From: Rana temporaria
Lineage: Eukaryota > Chordata > Amphibia > Anura > Ranidae
NCBI RefSeq assembly: GCF_905171775.1
Contig: NC_053489.1
Coordinates: 151,923,142 to 151,987,141 of the forward strand
Length of the DNA stretch: 64,000 bases
Direction: 5' to 3'
In this document: piece by piece, positions 1 through 53,409 of the stretch
How the letters are laid out: each line of letters begins with the position of its first letter
Numbering within the stretch: the first letter of the stretch is position 1
Position numbers and translations under genes: made by a program
Notes under the pieces: model-generated
The model's input: only the letters and a program-made list of their open reading frames with translations
The model's database searches: none
What the model was told of the DNA's origin: nothing

Positions 1-2
1 CC

Positions 3-311
3 CGCTCAAGGGATCCGATGGCCTGCGGAACCGATGCGTTGGTTTGCCCTTGGCATCAGTTCAAACTTCTTTATGCGTTTCCCCCGCTCCAGTTACTACC
101 CCGCCTGCTGCGCAGGATCCGGGTGGAGCACATACCAGTCATCCTGGTAGCTCCAGCATGGCCCAGAAGGGCATGGTACTCACTAATCTTAAGGATGGTA
201 GTGGGAGACCCTTGGACTCTTCCTCTACGGCCAGACCTGCTATCGCAAGGTCCGATCCTCCACCCTGCCTTACGGCATCTAAATTTGACGGCCTGGAAGC
301 TGAATCCCTGA
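3..311 (+). CDS. C-terminal end of DIRS pol ORF (RT/RNase H protein), partial
   Basis: An open frame enters from the left edge and stops at 309-311. It contains DALVCPWHQ, ILVAPAWPRRAWY and LLSQGPILHPALRHLNLTAW. These resemble the conserved tail of DIRS pol proteins, where WPRRxWY and the DLLSQGPxLHP block follow the RNase H domain. It overlaps the recombinase ORF by 268 nt in a different frame. The protein is cut by the window edge. Confidence 0.7.
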   Translation, partial: RSRDPMACGTDALVCPWHQFKLLYAFPPLQLLPRLLRRIRVEHIPVILVAPAWPRRAWYSLILRMVVGDPWTLPLRPDLLSQGPILHPALRHLNLTAWKLNP

Positions 312-1326
312 TTCTCAGGGGTAGAGGTCTGTCTCAGAAAGTAATCTCTACCCTAATCAGAGCCAGGAAACCGGTCTCTAGGGTGATTTATTACAGGGTC
401 TGGAAGGCCTATGTAGGCTGGTGTGAGTCCAAGCGATGGCTTTCTCGCAAATTTACCATCGATAGAGTATTAAGTTTTCTCCAGCTAGGAGTGGATAAAG
501 GATTGGCATTAAGCACAATCAAAGGACAGATTTCTGCTCTGTCAGTGTGGTTTCAGCGGCCGCTGGCCACCCACTCGCTGGTTAAGACCTTCCTTCAAGG
601 GGTCTTACGTATTAGACCTCCAGTTAAATCCCCGCTTTGTCCGTGGGATTTAAATCTTGTTCTGTCAAGTTTACAGAAACAACCGTTTGAGCCGTTGGCT
701 GATATTCCTTGGTTCTACTGACAAGGAAGTTAGTATTTTTGGTTGCCATAGTTTCCGCAAGAAGAGTTTCGGAGCTGGCAGCCTTATCCTGTAAGGAACC
801 ATATCTTGTTTTTCATAAGGACAGGGTCGTTCTCCGCCCTCATCCTTCCTTCCTTCCGAAGGTCATATCCAGTTTTCATTTGAACCAGGATTTGGTATTA
901 CCATCCTTCTTCCCTAAACCTACTTCCAGAAAGGAAGGGTTGCTGCATACCTTGGATATTGTCAGGGCCATGAAGGCCTATCTTAAAGCTACAAAGAAGA
1001 TCCGGAAGACAGATGTGCTGTTCATTCTACCGGATGGGCCCAAGAAGGGGCAGGCAGCTGCAAAGTCCACCATTTCTAGGTGGATTAAGCAATTAATCAC
1101 TCAGGCCTACGGCTTGAAAGGGTTGCCTCCTCCAGTATCATTAAAGGCTCATTCTACTAGAGCCATGGGCGCCTCCTGGGCAGCACACCACCAGATCTCT
1201 ATGGCTCAAGTTTGCAAGGCGGCAACCTGGTCTTCTGTCCACACGTTTACAAAATTCTACAAGTTGGACGTAAGAAGGAATACTGATACTGCCTTCGGGC
1301 AGGCAGTGCTGCAGGCTGCAGTTTGA
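44..1326 (+). pseudogene. DIRS tyrosine recombinase, one frameshift
   Basis: This recombinase would cut and join the DNA copy of the retrotransposon at insertion. Two ORFs, 44-721 and 709-1326, together cover one protein; the frame changes near 705-720, so the copy is broken by a small indel. The catalytic set of the tyrosine-recombinase family is present in the second part: Arg in SARRVSEL (about 760), His and Arg in KAHSTRAMG (codons at 1150 and 1159), Trp in AATWSS, and the Tyr nucleophile in FTKFYKLDV (codon 1258-1260). The first part has the N-terminal SAM-like region (for example YYRVWKAYVGWCESK). There are no other stops, so the copy is fairly young. Confidence 0.78.
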
Positions 1327-1538
1327 GACCCTCGGATTCCGGGGGCTCCTCTTGTTCGAGTTAAATTTAAAAATTTTATTTTTCTCAACTAAGTTGGATT
1401 TATTATGATTTGAGTATATCTCTAAATTAAATCCTTTTGTCTTGGAGATGTTCTCCCTCCCCTCATTGTAAGCATTGCTTTGGGACATCCCATATAGTAA
1501 TGAATGCCGCTCTGTGTCCCGTGATGTACGATAAAGAA

Positions 1539-1837
1539 AAAGAGATTTTTAATACAGCTTACCTGTAAAATCTTTTTCTTGGAGTACATCACGGGACACA
1601 GAGCTCCCACCCCTCTTTTTTGAGGACCATTTTGGGAGGCATACTGCTTGCTACAAAACTGAGGTACTCCTCCTATGGGAGGGGGTTATATAGGGAGGGG
1701 CATTTCCTGTTTGAGATTGCCAGTGTCTACACCTGAAGGTACTCCATATAACCCATATAGTAATGAATGCCGCTCTGTGTCCCGTGATGTACTCCAAGAA
1801 AAAGATTTTACAGGTAAGCTGTATTAAAAATCTCTTT
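1539..1837. repeat. 66-bp perfect inverted repeat at the DIRS 3' end
   Basis: Positions 1539-1604 are the exact reverse complement of 1772-1837. In addition 1489-1529 is repeated directly at 1752-1792, and 1509-1529 pairs with 1584-1604 to make a smaller hairpin. The nested inverted and direct repeats resemble the terminal and internal complementary repeats of DIRS elements. Confidence 0.85.
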
Positions 1838-1840
1838 ATT

Positions 1841-2553
1841 TGTTACAAATGTTTGTTGCATTTGTTACTATGTAGAGTAGTATGCTGTCAGTGGAGTATG
1901 CTAATGGAGGGGGAGCTTTATATGGCCTCATGCACCCTAGAGCTCAAAACGCCCCTCCACGTTGGCATATGTGCCCATGCAGACTATAGAGATGGCTTTC
2001 ATTAACGGCAGACAGGCAAATACATGCGTAACTTTTTACCACTTTTTTCTGCTGCTAAACTCCAGTAGGACAAAAAGATTTTAAGAGATTAGAGGGCATG
2101 TGGCCTAAGTGGTGGTCTAGCTGAGCTTTTGTGAAATGCTGTGCCAGGAATTTTACAGGCTGGAAAATCCTTAGATTCATTGTGTGGCAGAACTATGGTG
2201 CTCATGGTCCCAACATACCACAACAAATCTTAAGGAGTGTGATGTAGTTGTCGGATGTGGAGCTTATAATTGTTCATTGGCACAAATGATGAGATGTTTA
2301 GAGAGGACTGTTCCTTAGTGGCATGAACAAGACCTCTCCACCACAATTGCTGTGCAGTCAAATATGGTCTTTGATGTAATGGGAAGATACCTGAAATGTT
2401 CCATGCTTCATAGATGAAGGTAGGATGTGCTGGCACACCATATTCCATAAATGTTTGTGGTTAGATTGCCCAAGGGGGCATATTTCTGGCTATAGATTGT
2501 AGGAGACATTGACCAGGGCCAGGCAGAGAAATGGAAAGACCAGCCAAAATATA
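1841..2553. other. Unassigned non-coding sequence
   Basis: I see no exon, RNA gene or recognised repeat here. Short ORFs lack family motifs. Confidence 0.5.
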
Positions 2554-2794
2554 TACCGTATATACTCGAGTATAAGCCAAGTTTTTCAGTGTGGTTTTTT
2601 TTTTTTTTGTGCTGAAAATGCCCCCCTCGGCTTATACTCAAGTCACCTTTTTGCGCCTGATCTCCTGGAATGTGGGGAGCCGGTACCGCCTGGCCGTAGG
2701 TCCCCTGGACCCCAAACTTGGCACACATGTAGCCCCTCTCTTCCTCTACAAGTGTGCACAGTTTGTTGTCTGGAGGACCTACAACTGGAGAGCA

Positions 2795-2840
<46 letters not shown>

Positions 2841-3054
2841 TTTTTTTTTTCAAAGCCGGGCACCCCTTCCATAGACTCCCATGTTAAACATCAGTCTAGT
2901 CATGGGCACAGTGAGGCATGCAGATGGACACCCTAGGCTTATACTCGAGTCAATACGTTTCCCTTTTTTTTTTTTTTTTTTTACATATTTTTTTTTTGTG
3001 GTAAAATTAGGTGCCCCTGCTTATATTCGGGTCGACTTATACTCGAGTGTATAG
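2554..3054. mobile_element. MITE-like element with TATACTCGAGTATAAG termini
   Basis: The left end reads TACCGTATATACTCGAGTAT and the right end CTTATACTCGAGTGTATA, with further copies of the motif near 2620, 2936 and 3019. It encodes nothing. The interior holds a (TTA)n tract (about 2797-2836) and T runs. The superfamily is not known to me. Confidence 0.6.
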
Positions 3055-3088
3055 TGTGTGTATGTGTGTATGTATGTGTGTATATATA

Positions 3089-3264
<176 letters not shown>

Positions 3265-3299
3265 TTTTTTTTTACCTTTTTGGAAAGGTTATTAATCGG

Positions 3300-3703
3300 C
3301 AAAGGATTTTGAATAAAATAATCGGTTTGCCCACAGTTACAATGTGCTAATCACAAGTGTGATGTTCTTTTAAACAGAAACAGTTGACTACTATCTGTGA
3401 TACTTTATTTGCACTAACATCTAATTTGTCAGGCCAAGCCCTCAGGGTGTGTCACCTTCTTGAAGGTCTAAGCAGTTGAAGGGGGCACACCCTGAAAGCT
3501 TGTCCTAAAAAAAATTGGGTGTTTAGTGCAAGTAAAAAATTATCATGACCAGTACTCAATTGTTTCTGTTGCAAGTGCACTAAAACGGCTACAATCACCT
3601 CCAATCATGATGGTTATTCTTTTAAATACTGGCTTGGGGTCTAGACCAGGAAGCCACAGCCCTTTGTGAGCTATACAGTAGAGAATAAGTAAATTAGTAA
3701 TTA
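3300..3703. other. Unassigned non-coding sequence with a weak foldback
   Basis: TTATTTGCACTAAC near 3407 and GTTTAGTGCAAGTAAAA near 3521 are roughly complementary and may mark an old foldback repeat of about 130 bp. Nothing else is recognised. Confidence 0.4.
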
Positions 3704-3711
3704 GTTGCTGC

Positions 3712-4590
3712 CAGGGCCATCTTTTCCATTGGGCATGCTGGGCAGTTGCCCGGGGGCCCCGCTTGCCTGGGGGGCCCCACTGGCTGCCCAGCAACCCCAG
3801 TAAAAAATTGTGGAGAGTGACGGGTTAGAACTGCCCATGCCCAGTTTGCGGAAATCACAGAGAAGATCCGGTCCTCCACGAGTGTGGGGGGTTGCTGATG
3901 TAAGGGGGGAGTGAATGCAAAAATGTAAGGGGGCTCTGATATAAAGGTTCCCCCTCCTATATTAGTGACCCCCCTTACCTTAGTGTATTTACTCTACGGA
4001 AGGTAGTCTCTGGTCACCAGAGTGCCCCCCACATCAGAGTTCCCCTTTACATGAAAATCTGCAGGATTCCACCTTACAATGCAAGGGGGAACTCAGTCTG
4101 AGGACCCTGATGTAAGTGGGAAAGAGAAAGCAGTGGACTCTGATATAAGGTGGTCTCTGGTCACCAGAGCCCCCCTCCACATCAGAGTTCCCCCCTTAGA
4201 TCATGATCTCCAGCGTTCCCCTTTACATAAGAGTTCCCTTTCACTGTAAGGGGGGAATCCTGCAGACTTTGATGTAGAAAACTCTGTGCTGGCTGGGTTA
4301 TAGTAACCTGATCAATGAAGACATTTTTTTTTTTTTTACTTTTGTTTAACTTAAACACATTGCTAATAGCACTAGCTACTGTATGTGTTTATAGTTTAAA
4401 TACTGACATGTGCATTGTTCGGCACTGAAAACTGTAATTTTAGGTACTTTTTTTGCAGTGGCAGTAAAAAATGTGGTTCTGCCAGTAAATTTTATAATTT
4501 TTGTCAGTAAATTCTTGTGCGTGATTGTGTAGACAGGGCCCCAGTGCACTGTATTGCCCGGGGGCCTATAATGCTCTTAAGATGACACTG
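3712..4590. mobile_element. Non-autonomous hAT-like element, 879 bp, perfect 8-bp TSD
   Basis: The element starts CAGGGCCATCTT and ends AAGATGACACTG (imperfect TIRs). It is flanked by GTTGCTGC at 3704-3711 and again at 4591-4598. An 8-bp duplication and CAG...CTG ends are hAT hallmarks. The interior has diverged repeats of a unit with ACATCAGAGTTCCCC and TCTGGTCACCAGAG. No ORF. Confidence 0.85.
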
Positions 4591-4599
4591 GTTGCTGCT

Positions 4600-5147
4600 C
4601 CTTTTTTTTATACATTTTAACCATGATGCTCGGCTTCCTTCTAAGGTGAAAGCACACCATGAAATGGGCAATGGGTTAACCTGTAAGCCACATGAATTAA
4701 CTTGTTACCAAGGGGTTTAAAGTTTACCTTTTGTGTATTTGAAGTTTAGTCATCATTTCTTCACTTTGCAACAGAGTTTGGCACATTCATCTTTACTTTC
4801 ATATTTGTTACTTTATTTAGCTAATTGCCACAGCTATGCACATCCTAGTTTTGGGCAGAGGTGCTTTGCGGTGGTTTTAACACTTTCTCGGCCACTAGCA
4901 GGGGGGGGTAAAAGTGGTCGAATAGCGCTGCGAAATTGACGGTAAATCGCTGCTAAAAATGGCGGCGCTTTACCGCTGACGCCCCCACTGCCCCAGTGTG
5001 AAAGGGGCCTTAGAGGCTTGATGTCTCAGCTTTGAACTTCATATCGACCTTTAGAGTTGAACTGCTGCTTGGTCAACGATATCTCCTTCTGCTGCTACTC
5101 TTGAAGTATGGCCTAATCTCTTTTTTACTATACTTCTTCTATAAATC
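4600..5147. repeat. Unassigned sequence with one MITE end
   Basis: Positions about 4871-5014 hold GGCCACTAGC...CCAGTGTGAAAGGGGCCTTA, one end of the CAGTGTGAAAG foldback family that is complete at 42148-42562. The rest is not recognised. Confidence 0.45.
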
Positions 5148-5506
5148 ACAGGAGTACAGTTCGTTCTGTACTCCCGTGACCCAGTTTTAGCAAACAGTGG
5201 GCTAAAGCCTGCTAATGTCAGTCAGCTGGTTCTGGAAAGATCCCGACTATATGGTCTGGATCCACCTGGCTGCCTGGATCAACACCTGGCTCAGCTTCTC
5301 AGTGATACACTGAGAGCCTGAGCCAGCCTCTCCCACACCCCAGTACTCCAGTAAATGCTGGAGACTGACAGTCATGGCTCTCTTCTCAGAGTGGAGGGGA
5401 GAACTGACTGATCAGTGGTGTTTGATCTCTTAGATCTCACTGCAGAGCTGGCAAGGAACAAATGCAGCATTGGATCGATGCTGCACCCACCTAGGTGAGT
5501 ATACAG
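5148..5506. repeat. Dispersed repeat X, copy 1
   Basis: This stretch of about 350 bp is similar along its length to 7893-8240. Both run from ATCACAGGAGT through TATGGTCTGGA and CTGAGAGCCTGAG to AATCGATGCTGC or GATCGATGCTGC and CCTAGGT. The two copies are clearly diverged and non-coding. Confidence 0.75.
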
Positions 5507-6111
5507 GGGTTTCTTTTTTTTAGAATCGCAAGCTTCATTTATTTGTAAGCTTCTAAAAATGTGGCCGCTTTAGCAGGGATTGACTAATTTTGATCCATGG
5601 CCGTTCCTGTTTAATGAGAAGTTGATGTAATGATTGACTTCCCCTGAACAAGCTTGTTGGAACATTTCTATACAATCAGTGCTGCAGCACTGATCAGCGT
5701 GTTTTGACAGCGGAGGAGTCCCTGCTGTCGGAATAAAATAACATAGTACTTGTATTTGGCTGATTTAAAAAAAAAAAAAAATGACCCATGTATGCCTAGC
5801 TTTATCCTGGGCTGGAATTGAATTTTCTCTGGTTTTGGGTTCTTCATCAATGTAGACAATCTATTAGTTCTCTCTACTTCAGCCCCTTGCATATGTTCAT
5901 GCACAGCTAGCCTTTCAAACTTTTGGCTGGATTATGAAACGATCATCTAAGGCGGGGAACTTTAGGAGCCAAGTAGCAGACTAACTGCACTTGGCTACAT
6001 TCTTGAAGTGGAAATTACTGTCTTACACTGAATTACCAGCAGTTGCAAAGTGTAGCCAAATGAAGTTTAAGAATAGAGTACATGTTTCTCCTAACAGACA
6101 TTCTGTTGTAG
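5507..6111. other. Intron sequence before the first visible SNX2 exon
   Basis: No upstream SNX2 coding exon is recognisable here. I looked for the expected acidic ...DLFA coding stretch and did not find it. The region holds only simple A/T runs. Confidence 0.5.
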
Positions 6112-49044
<42,933 letters not shown>

Positions 49045-49478
49045 ATGAAGAATATTCCACGCTCAGTTCATCAATTCATATTCATCGCATTCCACAACAA
49101 AATCATGTTTAAATCAAAGAAAATATCAAGATAAACCACTCTATATTTTATTAACATGTGGCTTCTTTTTATATACTATTGCGTTTTAATAAGAGTGCTG
49201 CATGTCCTGACCCATTCCAATGGACTGTAGCATGATATTCTGCAATATTTTGCTGAATTGAACACTAATGTGTCTTACTATTTTGCATTTAACAAGTGCA
49301 GATGAAGGCAAGAAAGTTTTACTTTGAAGTATTTTCTTTGAAAAATCAATTCTGTCAAATTAAATTTACCTTATCTTTATGAAGCAAATTATTGTTGCAT
49401 TTATAAATGTTCACTTACACATTCCTGTACAGATATGATTTTGTGATTATAATATTAAAGGTATATTCCTTGTGAAAT
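49045..49478 (+). other. SNX2: SNX2 3' untranslated region
   Basis: This is AT-rich non-coding sequence directly after the stop codon. It has no obvious repeat and ends about 20 nt after a polyadenylation hexamer. The 3' end is inferred from the hexamer, not observed. Confidence 0.75.
49454..49459 (+). terminator. SNX2: Polyadenylation signal ATTAAA for SNX2
   Basis: ATTAAA is the commonest variant of the AATAAA signal. A T/GT-rich element (TCATTTTTGTGTTTG) follows at about 49481-49495, the usual arrangement around a cleavage site. A TTAA-flanked MITE begins only about 60 nt later at 49538. Confidence 0.75.
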
Positions 49479-49537
49479 GCTCATTTTTGTGTTTGTAGCA
49501 TATTTGTGTTCTTATTTTGTGGTGTTCTGAATATGTA

Positions 49538-49821
49538 TTAAAGTAGTTGTAAAGGCTGAAATATAAGAAACATGTTCTACTTACCTGCTCTGTGCAATGG
49601 TATTGCACAGAGCACTCCAGATCCAGCCAATGGCTCCTGCTGCTGCCTCTCTGTTTTATGAATGCAAGGAGAGAGGAAAGGGCTGTTGCAGACGGACACA
49701 GTGCTGGATCGAATCAGGGACTCGGGTAAGTATTTCGGGGTAATGCAATACAAATACTGGGACATTTTTTACCTTTTCATGCAGGAAATGCATAAAAGTA
49801 ATGCCTTTGCAACCACTTTAA
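49538..49821. mobile_element. T2/Kolobok-like MITE just downstream of SNX2
   Basis: TTAAAGTAGTTGTAAAGG and CCTTTGCAACCACTTTAA with TTAA on both sides. It shares AAACATGTTCTACTTACCTG and TGCACAGAGCA with 12007-12478. It starts about 60 nt after the predicted SNX2 cleavage site. Confidence 0.78.
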
Positions 49822-50440
49822 GTGTGTGTGGCAGTCCACAGCCTACAATACCCTGCAAAAATGTAATTCCCTCTGACAAGGGAATGTTGTCTTATTGCAA
49901 GGCTGTAATTGTTTAAGTGTATGTCTAGACACATTTTATTTATTTATGCATAGGAGAATCACATATAGTGGTTTTTTTTGGGGGGGGGGGGGGGGGGGTT
50001 TGGAAAACACGTGATGTGAAACCATAGCAGATAGGCAGTTGTCATCCAAATACTGCAGATGGCATTGGGACTGCCACAAATTCAAACTTAGATTTAAAAA
50101 TCAGTGGAGTTGTTTTATTAAAGGAGTACAGACTGTTTACTCAGAAACATAAAGTTCCACTTGTCCCTTGCAGTTTTGCTGAATAAGGATCAGTGTTAAT
50201 TTAGTTGATGAAAATATTTTTGTCAGAGGCATGTTTTCATTGACGAAAACTAGATGAAAATCAATGCCAATTTTTGTCAACGAGTAAAAAAGGAACTAAA
50301 ATGTAAGGGTGGGTGTTTTTTTTATTTATTTTTTAGTAAGGGAAGTGGAGAGAGCTGCCAGGTTGCCAATATTGCAGCAAGATATTGTTCATATAAAATG
50401 TATAAAAACTATGGAAATGCACTCACAAGCTTCAGTGTGA
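49822..50440. other. Intergenic, poly-G tract, otherwise unassigned
   Basis: A G run (about 49979-49999) follows a T run. AAATATTTTTGTCA and TGACGAAAACTA near 50208-50262 hint at a short repeat. No gene. Confidence 0.45.
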
Positions 50441-52500
50441 AACAGGCGTAGAATTGGCTGAATGTGGAGCCATCAGTAGCGGTAGAAAAAAAATCAAATA
50501 TTGCGCCAACCCTTCATGCATGTGAATTGGCTGCCAAACACAACAAAAAAAGGCTGATTTGTAAAAAAAATTGTATGTAAAAAAGTGTGGCGCTTCTACT
50601 GTGGTTAGAGAAAACAATATATGATTGGATTAACTCCTCCCACACTACAGGCAACCCTATAAAGTGTGGAATACCCTATGAAAAAAACACCAAAGTGTTC
50701 CTATTAGTTGCAGCTGTGCGAAACTACTGTACAAATTCAAATAAAGGTATATGGCACCTTATAGAGCAATCTAGTGAAAATACGTGACACCAAATGTTCC
50801 TATATTGCACGAAACATATGTGTAATGGATCACAGAAATATTAAATCTCAACCCATTAGTGTCCTGTGTAAACATACAGGAATGTGAAACACCCACAATA
50901 GTGAAAGCAAAATATGTACATATTCTTAAAACTTGTGAAAGTGAACAAATCATAAATGGTATAATAGTCCACCAACGAGTATTGTTGGATATCTTCCAAA
51001 ATCCGTGAAATAAACTTATAGGGCCAGATTCACAGAAAAAGTACGCCGGAGTATCTGCTGATACTCCGGCGTACTTTCAAATTTGCCGCGTCGTATCTTT
51101 GTAATTCCCAAACAAAGATACAACGGCTTTTGGCTAAGATCCGACAGGCGTACGGCTTCGTACGCCTTTGGATCTTAGGATGCAATACTTCGGCGACCGC
51201 TGGGTGGAGTTTGCGTCGTTTTCCGCGTCGGGTATGCAAATTAGCTGTTTACGGCGATCGGTTTTTCCCGTCGCAAACTTAAGCCTGCTATTTCATGGCT
51301 TAGATGTAGACCAGCCATGTTAAAGTATGGCCGTTGTTTCTCGCGTCGAATTTCAATTTTTTTTTTTTTTGCGTAAGACGTCCGGGAATACGAAAGGACG
51401 TAACGCACGTCGCCGTTCATAAAACACGTCGGGGCGCCGTAATTTCGCGCAAAGCACGGCGGGAAATTTCCTAATGGAGCATGCGCAGAACGTTCGGCGC
51501 GGGAACGCGCCTAATTTAAATGGTACACGCCCCATTTGAATTAGGCGGGCTTGCGCCGGACGACTTTACGATACGCCGCCGCAAGTTCACACGCAAGTGC
51601 TTTGTGAATCAAGCACTTACGATGAAAACTTGCGGCGGAGTAACGTAAAGGGGATACGTTGCGCCACCGTAATTGTTCGTGAATCTGGCCCATAGTGACT
51701 ATAAGTACTTCAACAGTCTCAACGTAAGATGGAAACTACATGTTGTGAAACAAACACCCGGGAGTGCCTTCACCATCCGGAGGGGAAAAAGAAGATGGGT
51801 ACTCTTACCGGACAATGCAGATCCAACTCGCCATATAGCGGTGGATCTTAAAAGCGTAAATATCGATGCTTCGATGGGAATCCCGATGGATCTCTTGGAT
51901 ACCTTCTTGGTGGGTCACTGTTGTATTCCACACCCTCTCCAATCCGTACAGCAATCGATCGGCCGGAAATTTAAATGGGAAAATTCGGTCTATTTTTACA
52001 CCTCACCAGTGATGGTGTATTGTAAAATAGAGAAAGGAAAAACAAAATCTTCTCATAGCGTAAAAACTTAGATTAAAAAAAAAATGATTCCATAAAAGTC
52101 TCTCACAGCCAATTACAAATCTCCAAAAAATTATACAAAAACAACCAAACTGTAAAAAAGTTTACAATAATGCAGTGTTTGGGTGGCTGGGGCCAGCATA
52201 TGTACCCTACGCGTTTCGTCTTCACAGACTTCCACTGGGGTATGCCTGGTAATGGTCCCAACTGGAGCTGCTGGGATCATGGAGAGGCAGTAGATGCCGG
52301 TGATGAAATCCAAAGAAGCTGTCAGAGCCACCGTGGGAACCTTGGAAGTACCGTTAGATGGAGCTGTCAAAAGCCTAAGTGCTAGTAGCCAATCGGGAAC
52401 TTTTTCAGAGGCAAAACCACGCCTCCATTAGCCAGCCTCTTCCTTTACCAGCTAATGAAGTGGTGTGGTTTTACCTCTGAAAAAACGGTTTCTGACAATG
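50441..52500. repeat. Complex repeat with nested foldback, containing ACGCGTTTCGTC
   Basis: The sequence on both sides of the nested MITE (51019-51694) appears to belong to one older repeat: ...AATAAACTTATAG then TGACTATAAGTACTTC. It ends beyond TACCCTACGCGTTTCGTCTT (52206). An ORF at 51673-52071 spans the MITE border and has no recognised domain. Confidence 0.4.
51019..51694. mobile_element. Foldback MITE (TAGGGCCAGATTCAC)
   Basis: TAGGGCCAGATTCACAGAAA and TTCGTGAATCTGGCCCATA are inverted ends. The arms carry TACGCCGGAG / CTTGCGGCGGAG-type and TTGCCGCGTCGTATC segments. The flanks look like TA. Confidence 0.75.
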
Positions 52501-53405
52501 GAGCAGTATTGGGTATAAACACTGGGAGTACAACCACATTCACGTGTTTACTGAGTCACTGTGCAAGAGAAGGTTTTAAGTTTGTTTAAAGTGATATTAA
52601 AGGTTCTCTATGATTTTATTTAAAAAAAAATGTCTTGCTTCCTTTTGCAAAAAAAATGCAATAAAAACTTTGGAAGAAAAAAATTATACTTGTATTGGTC
52701 CCTTGCTTTGGGCCACTTTCTGACCGCCCCAGTGCCATCACTGTGCCCCAAATCCCACACATGTGCTAGAGAGACTGTGCAAGGTAATTGGCTATCCCAG
52801 AGGGCCAAGGATGGAGCCGTGGGTCATTTTATTTATTTTTTAATAAAAGTATAGTTGTGCCTTCTATAGAAACCTATTATGCTTCATCTAAATTAAACTA
52901 AGTGGACCCATTGACCTTAGTGTAATGGTTGTGCTTTTTAGATTGCAATGGCGATTTACTGAATATTACATAGTTTTAATTAGTCTTTCAATATATCTTT
53001 ATTTTTATTTTTTAAACCTCACAGTAAGCAGGAAAAAAAATGGTTTTGTTTAGTTTTTCACTAAATTATTAAAAGAGGACATGGATGATTGATATGACTT
53101 GTCTGTGAAGGAGAAGGTAAACTTGGGTGCAGATGACTATTTTTGGCTAATTAAAATTAAACAGCAGTAACTGGATATAGCAAATATGCTGGCTGACTAA
53201 ACAAGTATAAGAAATGTGAGTCCTTTTTCTTTCCTAGCTGCTGAAATATGCAGACAGAAAAACATTCAGTGTAATGAAAGTTCTATAAATATGTATAGGC
53301 CATCAAATGAATGTAGAATTGGCAGTGGAAAGCAACTGTGCTCTACCAAGACCTACATCTAATAATGCTGCCATTTAAACTTCAATTTATTTGCCGGAGC
53401 AGTTT
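52501..53405. other. Intergenic sequence without recognised repeats
   Basis: Apart from a T2-like fragment near 52588-52620 (GTTTAAAGTGATATTAAAGG), 52860-53400 looks unique and AT-rich, with no ORF of note. Confidence 0.45.
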
Positions 53406-53409
53406 TTAA

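Larger units (their letters stand above)
1..1840 (+). mobile_element. 3' part of a DIRS-type tyrosine-recombinase retrotransposon
   Basis: DIRS elements replicate by reverse transcription but integrate with a tyrosine recombinase. They have inverted terminal and internal complementary repeats, not LTRs. Here the end of the pol ORF (3-311) overlaps the recombinase ORF (44-1326) in another frame, as is usual for DIRS. A block of inverted and direct repeats (1489-1837) follows in the place expected for terminal and internal complementary repeats. The 5' part lies outside the window. The exact 3' border is uncertain. Confidence 0.8.

Noticed and set aside
6098..6111. Five extra codons at the start of the first visible SNX2 exon
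   Set aside because: The CAG at 6095-6097 could be an acceptor, but the residues it would add do not match SNX1 or SNX2, whereas the TAG at 6109-6111 starts at conserved sequence. It remains a possible alternative.
51673..52071. 132-codon ORF
   Set aside because: It begins inside a MITE end and shows no recognisable domain; the surrounding sequence looks like an old repeat.
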